Shown here: positions 5,980-9,889 of the stretch, piece after piece
Position numbering within the stretch: the stretch's first letter is position 1
How the letters are laid out: each line of letters begins with the position of its first letter
Assembly: GCA_030616145.1 (NCBI GenBank)
Contig: JAUWXU010000016.1
Span: 1 to 9,889 of the forward strand
From: Candidatus Omnitrophota bacterium
GTDB lineage: Bacteria; Omnitrophota; JAUWXU01
DNA length: 9,889 bases
Direction: 5' to 3'
Position numbers and translations under genes: made by a program
Notes under the pieces: model-generated
Told to the model about the DNA's origin: nothing
The model's database searches: none
Seen by the model: the letters and a program-made list of their open reading frames with translations, nothing else

Positions 5980-6939
5980 ATGAGCATCGAACAAGCTAAA
6001 GAGGTATTAAGAACCGAATCGGAGGCAATTTCTTCTCTTATACCTCGTTTGGGAGAGGGCTTTAAAAAGGCAGTGGATATGGTTTGCAGCTGCAAGGGCA
6101 GGATGGTGATTACCGGAATGGGCAAACCAGGAATAATTGCCAGAAAGATTTCGGCAACCCTGGCCTCAATGAAGATTCCAAGTTTATTTCTCCATCCGGC
6201 AGAAGCTGTGCACGGCGATTTAGGGGTGGTAACCAAAGACGACGTAGTAATTGTCTTTTCCAATAGCGGGGAGACTGAAGAGGTAATTCGGCTCCTTTCA
6301 ATTATTAAGAAGATAGGTGCAAGACTTATTTCTTTGACCGGAAATCCCGCCTCGACTCTGGCTAAAAACAGCGAGGCAGTTTTGGATATTGGAGTTAAAA
6401 AAGAGGCCTGTCCATTTAATCTTGCGCCGACCGCTTCTACCACTGCGATGTTAGCTATGGGCGATGCACTGGCTGTAGCAGCTGCTATTCGGAAGGGATT
6501 TACTCATACCGACTTCGCCTTTTTACATCCCGGCGGGGCGTTGGGGAAAAAATTACTTCTTAAGGTAGAGGACATTATGCGTAGCGGCAGAGAAAATCCT
6601 ATTGTGGCCGGGGATAAACTGGTTAAAGAGGTATTGGTGGCCATTACCAGGGCCCGGGCCGGATGCGCCAGCGTGGTGGACAATAACGGTCGACTACTGG
6701 GCATTTTTACTGATGGAGATCTTCGCCGGCGGCTGGAAAGCGAGACCAACCTTTTAGAGCAGAAAATAAGTCAGGTTATTACTAAAAGACCGCTCACTAT
6801 TACCAAGGATAAACTGGCTGCCGAGGCCTTTAAGATTTTGAAAGAAAATAAAATTGATGAATTAGTGGTAGTTGATAAAAAAAATTTTCCCATTGGATTG
6901 GTTGACGTCCAGGATTTACTGAAGGCGGGATTGGTATAA
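5980..6939 (+). CDS. kdsD: D-arabinose-5-phosphate isomerase (SIS domain plus two CBS domains)
   Basis: KdsD/KpsF interconverts ribulose-5-phosphate and arabinose-5-phosphate, the first step of Kdo synthesis. Numbering from ATG 5980 (319 residues), the SIS domain (about 25-185) has TGMGKPGIIARKI (45-57), HPAEAVHGDLG (72-82), SNSGETEEV (94-102), KEACPFNLAPTASTT (141-155) and LHPGGALG (182-189). Lys49, Glu101, Glu142 and His183 match the catalytic residues Lys59, Glu111, Glu152 and His193 of E. coli KdsD. Two CBS motifs follow (about 198-319; FTDGDLRR at 243-250). The usual GMGKSG is GMGKPG here. ATG 5971 is also in frame, but AGGA (5965-5968) is only 2 nt from it and 11 nt from ATG 5980, so 5980 is preferred. 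Only 25 nt separate it from kdsA. The 3' end converges on rnc with a 23-bp gap. Confidence 0.95.
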   Translation: MSIEQAKEVLRTESEAISSLIPRLGEGFKKAVDMVCSCKGRMVITGMGKPGIIARKISATLASMKIPSLFLHPAEAVHGDLGVVTKDDVVIVFSNSGETEEVIRLLSIIKKIGARLISLTGNPASTLAKNSEAVLDIGVKKEACPFNLAPTASTTAMLAMGDALAVAAAIRKGFTHTDFAFLHPGGALGKKLLLKVEDIMRSGRENPIVAGDKLVKEVLVAITRARAGCASVVDNNGRLLGIFTDGDLRRRLESETNLLEQKISQVITKRPLTITKDKLAAEAFKILKENKIDELVVVDKKNFPIGLVDVQDLLKAGLV

Positions 6940-6962
6940 AATAGCTACATCTTTTACAAAAA

Positions 6963-7706
6963 TCATTGATTTTTAGAAACGGTAGTTTGATTTAGATATT
7001 TACGGAAGTATTTAAACAAGGTTGATTTTGCGGCTTTCTGCTCTGCCTGTTTTTTGTTGTCTCCTGCTCCCTTCCCAAGCATTTTGTTATTAATTTTTAC
7101 TCCTATTACAAATTTTCTTTTATGGGGAGGTCCTGTTTCTTTAATAATTTTGTAATCAGGATGAGATTTAAAATTTTTCTGGGTATATTGCTGGAGTAGT
7201 TCCTTCCAGTTCCTTTCGCCTTTTTTGGAAATGATTAGCTTGATATCATTTTTAAATAAGCGGTGGAGGAGGACGGATATAGCATTTAATCCTCCATCGA
7301 GATAGATAGCGCCGATAAGGGCCTCCAGTGTGCTAGCCAGGATTGAATTGCGCTTGCGGCCGCCGGTCAGGGCTTCACCCCTGCCCAGTCGAATAAAGTT
7401 ACCCACGCGCAAATTCATTGCCTTTTTAGCCAGGTTGGAATCATTGACCAGGCCGGCTCTGAGCTTGGTAAGTTTTCCCTCAGAAAAATTTGGGAATTTC
7501 TTCAACAGATAGTCGCTTACCACCAACCCTAACACGCTATCTCCGAAAAATTCCAATCGTTCGTTATCAACGATATCTTTTTGCGGTTGTTCATGGACGA
7601 AAGAGCGGTGGGTTAACGCCTTGGTGAGTAATTCGGTATTTTTGAATTTATAACCTAAGCTTCGCTGGAGAATTGATAAACTGGGGATAGACATCTTTGA
7701 GCGCAT
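6963..7706 (-). CDS. rnc: Ribonuclease III, with an atypical Ser at a catalytic Asp position
   Basis: RNase III cleaves double-stranded RNA in rRNA and mRNA processing. The 247-residue protein has an N-terminal nuclease domain (about 10-155) with ALTHRSF (30-36), the signature NERLEFFGDSVL (48-59), EGKLTKLRAGLV (76-87), IRLGRGEALTGGRKR (105-119) and ILASTLEALIGAIYLDGG (122-139). A C-terminal dsRNA-binding domain (about 167-236) has the usual Lys-rich end (GDNKKQAEQKAAKSTL). Aligned to E. coli RNase III, Glu49, Glu52, Asp56 and Glu128 are kept, but the position of Asp114 is Ser125 (AGC at 7334-7332). ATG at 7706 is chosen because a promoter lies 8 nt before it; the Met at residue 5 (codon at 7694) is an alternative. 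It is the only - strand gene and separates kdsD from kdsC. Confidence 0.95.
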   Translation of the reverse strand: MRSKMSIPSLSILQRSLGYKFKNTELLTKALTHRSFVHEQPQKDIVDNERLEFFGDSVLGLVVSDYLLKKFPNFSEGKLTKLRAGLVNDSNLAKKAMNLRVGNFIRLGRGEALTGGRKRNSILASTLEALIGAIYLDGGLNAISVLLHRLFKNDIKLIISKKGERNWKELLQQYTQKNFKSHPDYKIIKETGPPHKRKFVIGVKINNKMLGKGAGDNKKQAEQKAAKSTLFKYFRKYLNQTTVSKNQ

Positions 7707-7714
7707 ATGCGGGT

Positions 7715-7743
7715 AGTTTAAAACAACTGTAGAGAGTAGTCAA
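7715..7743 (-). promoter_or_regulatory. Predicted rnc promoter giving a leaderless or near-leaderless mRNA
   Basis: Reading the - strand, TTGACT (7743-7738), a 17-nt spacer and TAAACT (7720-7715) form a sigma-70-type promoter. Only 8 nt separate the -10 box from the ATG at 7706, so transcription should start at or within about three bases of the start codon. No Shine-Dalgarno sequence is visible before either candidate ATG, which fits leaderless translation. Confidence 0.55.
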
Positions 7744-7775
7744 GCCTAAAGTTATCTTTTTTGTGCATGCTTGAC
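7739..7775. repeat. Inverted repeat GTCAAGC ... GCTTGAC in the rnc-kdsC divergent region
   Basis: GTCAAGC (7739-7745) and GCTTGAC (7769-7775) are perfect reverse complements with a 23-bp gap centred on base 7757. The repeats contain most of both -35 hexamers. The two start codons and both -10 boxes are also symmetric about 7757. This could be simply two back-to-back promoters, or a site for a dimeric regulator acting on both genes; sequence alone cannot separate these. Confidence 0.55.
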
Positions 7776-7799
7776 AAAGTAGGGCTATTTTAGTATGCT
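7771..7799 (+). promoter_or_regulatory. Predicted kdsC-lpt promoter giving a leaderless or near-leaderless mRNA
   Basis: A perfect -35 box TTGACA (7771-7776), a 17-nt spacer and TATGCT (7794-7799) form a good sigma-70-type promoter. The -10 box ends 8 nt before ATG 7808, so the transcript should begin at or within about three bases of the start codon, with no room for a ribosome binding site. It probably drives kdsC, the LptC-LptA-like gene and lptB. Confidence 0.65.
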
Positions 7800-7807
7800 A
7801 AAGAGCT

Positions 7808-8335
7808 ATGAATGAGCAACTTAAAAAAAGGGCCCGAAAAATAAGAATGCTTATATTGGACGTTGATGGCGTCCTGACCGATGGAAGGATTATCTACGAC
7901 AACCATGACAATGAACTTAAAAACTTTAGCGTCCAGGACGGTTTCGGCATGACGCTTTTACACCGCTCCGGCATCAAATCCGGCATCATTACCGCCAAGG
8001 CTTCAGTAGCGATGAGGAGACGGGCAAAGGAAATGGAGATAACAAAGGTATATCAGGATAGATCTGATAAATTAATGGCTTATAATGAGATATTGAAAAT
8101 GTTTGCTTTGGAGGATAAAGAAGTCTGCTACATTGGTGATGATTTGATGGATTTACCAGTGCTGAATCGAGTGGGATTGGCGGTTACCGTAGCTGACGGC
8201 GTAACTGAAATTAAAAAAGTGGCTCACTATATCACCGGGAAAAAAGGGGGTCATGGGGCGGTGCGAGAGGTGATCGAGATGATCTTGAAGGCACAGGGCA
8301 AGTGGACTGAGGTAACCGAAAAATACCGACGCTGA
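7808..8335 (+). CDS. kdsC: 3-deoxy-manno-octulosonate-8-phosphate phosphatase (KdsC, HAD family)
   Basis: KdsC hydrolyses Kdo-8-phosphate to Kdo and phosphate, between KdsA and KdsB in the pathway. The 175-residue C0-type HAD phosphatase has LILDVDGVLTDGRI (15-28) with nucleophile Asp18 and Asp20, a second motif around Thr62 (GIITAKAS), Lys88 in DRSDKL, and CYIGDDLMDLPVL (107-119) with Asp111, Asp112 and Asp115. The C-terminal GGHGAVREV (147-155) is typical of KdsC tetramers. The second motif reads TAKAS where many KdsC enzymes have TGR followed by a small or polar residue. The short N-terminal lead before the first motif is normal, so ATG 7808 is kept even though a promoter ends 8 nt upstream. 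The next gene starts 6 nt downstream. Confidence 0.94.
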   Translation: MNEQLKKRARKIRMLILDVDGVLTDGRIIYDNHDNELKNFSVQDGFGMTLLHRSGIKSGIITAKASVAMRRRAKEMEITKVYQDRSDKLMAYNEILKMFALEDKEVCYIGDDLMDLPVLNRVGLAVTVADGVTEIKKVAHYITGKKGGHGAVREVIEMILKAQGKWTEVTEKYRR

Positions 8336-8341
8336 GACCAG

Positions 8342-9268
8342 ATGATGAGAAAAATTTTAGTTATGAGCTTACTAATTGCATTAAGCCCCGGGGTTGTATC
8401 CTGCAATCAACCCCCGGAGAAGGCAAAACATAATTCAGCTTCTTTAAGTCCGGCGGCTGCATCTGAGGAGGCCGTAGAGCAGGAGGCCTCGATGTTTTCA
8501 TTGACTGGATATGCTACCGGTGGGACAAAGAAGTGGGAGGTTTCAGGTGATTCAGTGAAGATATTTGCCAAGACCAACGAGGTTAAATTGGATAATATGA
8601 GTGCCCGGATCTGGGGAGAAAACAATCAGTTCGTAAACTTAACTTCGGATATAGGCAGCTTTAACCGCAAAACCGAAGTGGCACACTTTGAGAGGAACGT
8701 CAATGTAACTAACCAGGAAGGGATGCGGCTGAAGACCGATTATTTAAGTTGCCAGACAAAATCTCAGGCAATTGATACCGAGGCATATGTTGAAATAGAA
8801 AGAGAAGGCTTTAAGGCCGAAGGATTTGGTCTTAAAGGTAGACATCAATTGAGCAAAGTGCAACTCAATGAGGATGTCAGGGTAGAGATAACAGATAAAA
8901 AAGGCAAAGATAAGGATGCCCCCCCGATTGTTATTACCTGTGATGGTCCATTAGAGGTGGATTATAATACCAATATTGCTCATTTCAATAAAAATGTCAG
9001 GGTCAACACTGAACGGGGTGACATCTTTGCCGACAAGATGGATGTCTATATTGACCGAGAGGAACAAAAGTTAATAAAGATTGTCTGTACGGGCAATGTA
9101 AGGGTTAATCAGGGAGTAAACAAGACCTTTAGCCAGAAGGCTGTCTATCTGGCTGAAGAGGGAAAGGTGATCTTGAGCGGTGAACCCAAACTGGTTATCT
9201 ATGCCGAAGGAATGGGGAATGGTCTGGGAGGATTAGGTGCATCTTTTAGAGACGAGGGGTCTGACTAA
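8342..9268 (+). CDS. LPS-export periplasmic protein, predicted LptC-LptA fusion lipoprotein
   Basis: The 308-residue protein begins with a basic MMRK, a hydrophobic stretch and a lipobox VVSC with the modifiable Cys21, followed by a polar Ala/Glu/Ser linker (22-50). Residues about 52-183 resemble LptC (LTGYATGGTKKWEVSGDSV; VAHFERNVNV; LKTDYLSC; EGFKAEGFGL), the subunit that receives LPS from the inner-membrane transporter. Residues about 195-290 resemble the LptA/OstA beta-jellyroll (DGPLEVDYNTNIAHFNKNV; GDIFADKMDVYID; CTGNVRV; AVYLAEEGKVILSG), the periplasmic bridge protein. The two halves share AHF-X2-NV-X-V (114-122 and 213-221). LptC in E. coli is about 190 residues and separate from LptA, so a fusion is the simplest reading; no separate lptA lies between this gene and lptB. 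The start may be ATG 8342 or 8345. Domain calls come from motif resemblance and gene order. Confidence 0.8.
   Translation: MMRKILVMSLLIALSPGVVSCNQPPEKAKHNSASLSPAAASEEAVEQEASMFSLTGYATGGTKKWEVSGDSVKIFAKTNEVKLDNMSARIWGENNQFVNLTSDIGSFNRKTEVAHFERNVNVTNQEGMRLKTDYLSCQTKSQAIDTEAYVEIEREGFKAEGFGLKGRHQLSKVQLNEDVRVEITDKKGKDKDAPPIVITCDGPLEVDYNTNIAHFNKNVRVNTERGDIFADKMDVYIDREEQKLIKIVCTGNVRVNQGVNKTFSQKAVYLAEEGKVILSGEPKLVIYAEGMGNGLGGLGASFRDEGSD
9226..9232 (+). promoter_or_regulatory. Ribosome binding site of lptB inside the preceding gene
   Basis: GGGAGGA ends 4 nt before the GTG at 9237. An in-frame TAG at 9234-9236 directly precedes that GTG, so translation of lptB cannot begin further upstream. The site lies within the coding sequence of the LptC-LptA-like gene and suggests translational coupling. 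Confidence 0.65.
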
Positions 9269-9889
9269 GTCATACAGTGGAAGAAAGGTGGTAGATGAAC
9301 TCAGGATAACTGTCCGGAGGGGTGAAGTAGTAGGTCTCCTTGGTCCCAACGGTGCCGGTAAGACAACGACCTTTTATATGGTCGTTGGTCTGATACATTC
9401 AGATAAAGGACAAATAATTTTTGATAATAAAGATATCACCAAGCTTCCAATGTACAAGCGCGCCCGCTGCGGAATAGGATATCTTTCACAGGACCCTTCT
9501 ATTTTTCGTAAGTTGACGGTGGAAGAAAATATCGTAGCTGTCTTAGAGACTTTAAAATTACCAAAAAGAGAACGGGAAAAAAGATTGACCCGGCTCCTTA
9601 ATGAATTGAAAATAGGCCATTTATCCAGAAATAGGGCCTACACTCTTTCAGGAGGAGAAAGGCGACGGTTAGAAATAACTCGCGCCTTAGTCACCAATCC
9701 CAACTTTATTCTTTTGGATGAGCCGTTCAGCGGGGTTGATCCGATAGCCGTATCAGAGGTTCAGCAGGTGATATCTGAATTGAGGGCCCGGGGCTTAGGA
9801 ATTCTTTTAACTGACCACAGCGTTCGAGAAACCTTATCCATCACCGACAGGTCATATATAATGTTTGAAGGCAGGATTCTTATTGCCGG
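9237..9889 (+). CDS. lptB: LPS export ABC transporter ATPase LptB (3'-truncated by window end)
   Basis: LptB is the ATPase of the LptB2FG transporter that extracts LPS from the inner membrane and drives it towards the outer membrane. The 217 visible residues, starting at GTG 9237, show the Walker A box GPNGAGKTTT (36-45, Lys42), FYMVVGL, the Q-loop GIGYLSQDPSIF (79-90, Gln85), the ABC signature LSGGERRR (137-144), Walker B FILLDEPFSGVDP (157-169, Glu162) and the H-loop TDHSVRET (192-199, His194). FYMVVG and TDH-X-VRET are typical of LptB rather than other ABC ATPases. Roughly the last 25 residues lie beyond the window, judged from the E. coli length of 241. The frame overlaps the preceding gene by 32 nt. 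Gene order kdsC, lptC/A, lptB is common in Gram-negatives. Confidence 0.95.
   Translation, partial: MHLLETRGLTKSYSGRKVVDELRITVRRGEVVGLLGPNGAGKTTTFYMVVGLIHSDKGQIIFDNKDITKLPMYKRARCGIGYLSQDPSIFRKLTVEENIVAVLETLKLPKREREKRLTRLLNELKIGHLSRNRAYTLSGGERRRLEITRALVTNPNFILLDEPFSGVDPIAVSEVQQVISELRARGLGILLTDHSVRETLSITDRSYIMFEGRILIA

Noticed and set aside
5898..6443. 181-residue open frame on the - strand opposite kdsA/kdsD
   Set aside because: It is antisense to clear kdsD catalytic motifs, has no recognisable domain, and long antisense frames are expected opposite such genes.
5980..6939. SIS-domain protein as the heptose isomerase GmhA
   Set aside because: The two CBS domains and the KEACP and HPGGALG motifs identify arabinose-5-phosphate isomerase. 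GmhA lacks CBS domains.
6958..6974. Inverted repeat AAAAATCA/TGATTTTT between kdsD and rnc as a bidirectional terminator
   Set aside because: Only A-T pairs remain once a loop of realistic size is allowed, so the stem is too weak. It also overlaps the rnc stop codon.
1..9889. Mobile elements, CRISPR arrays, tRNA, rRNA, defence or secondary-metabolite genes
   Set aside because: None seen on either strand. Genes fill nearly the whole window and every frame with family motifs belongs to LPS synthesis/export or RNase III.

Overview
The window is a lipopolysaccharide (LPS) inner-core and LPS-export locus from a Gram-negative bacterium. G+C looks moderate by eye. Gene content, the three GT9 genes sharing a C-terminal four-cysteine motif, and a predicted LptC-LptA fusion suggest an uncultured or environmental lineage, for example Omnitrophota-like or another deep-branching didermic phylum. 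That placement is inference; nothing here fixes the taxonomy.

Layout. Bases 1-6939 read on the + strand with short gaps or overlaps: the 3' end of a GT9 heptosyltransferase-like gene (1-166), a GT4 glycosyltransferase (163-1263), two complete GT9 genes (1264-2292 and 2339-3304), the heptose-7-phosphate kinase rfaE1/hldE1 (3364-4350), kdsB (4374-5096), kdsA (5130-5954) and kdsD/kpsF (5980-6939). An RNase III gene (rnc) lies on the - strand at 6963-7706 and converges on kdsD with a 23-bp gap. A 101-bp divergent region (7707-7807) follows. Then kdsC (7808-8335), an LptC-LptA-like lipoprotein gene (8342-9268) and lptB (9237 to the window end, truncated) read on the + strand.

How the genes work together. 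All four steps of CMP-Kdo synthesis are present: KdsD makes arabinose-5-phosphate, KdsA condenses it with PEP, KdsC removes the phosphate, and KdsB activates Kdo with CTP. RfaE1 supplies one step of the ADP-heptose pathway, and the GT9 and GT4 enzymes are likely to build the core oligosaccharide. The LptC-LptA-like protein and LptB belong to the machine that extracts LPS from the inner membrane and carries it across the periplasm. I see no waaA, gmhA, gmhB, hldD, lptF/G or separate lptA gene in the window.

The most notable points are: (i) a dyad-symmetric divergent promoter region between rnc and kdsC whose -10 boxes sit 8 nt from each start codon, predicting leaderless mRNAs; (ii) the fused LptC-LptA architecture; (iii) a Ser at a normally acidic active-site position of RNase III; and (iv) a repeat-built RNA hairpin between two GT9 genes with two competing 5' arms. 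I found no mobile element, CRISPR array, tRNA or rRNA. No stretch longer than about 100 bp lacks a gene. This is mainly a well-understood pathway with unusual details, and I do not claim a new system.
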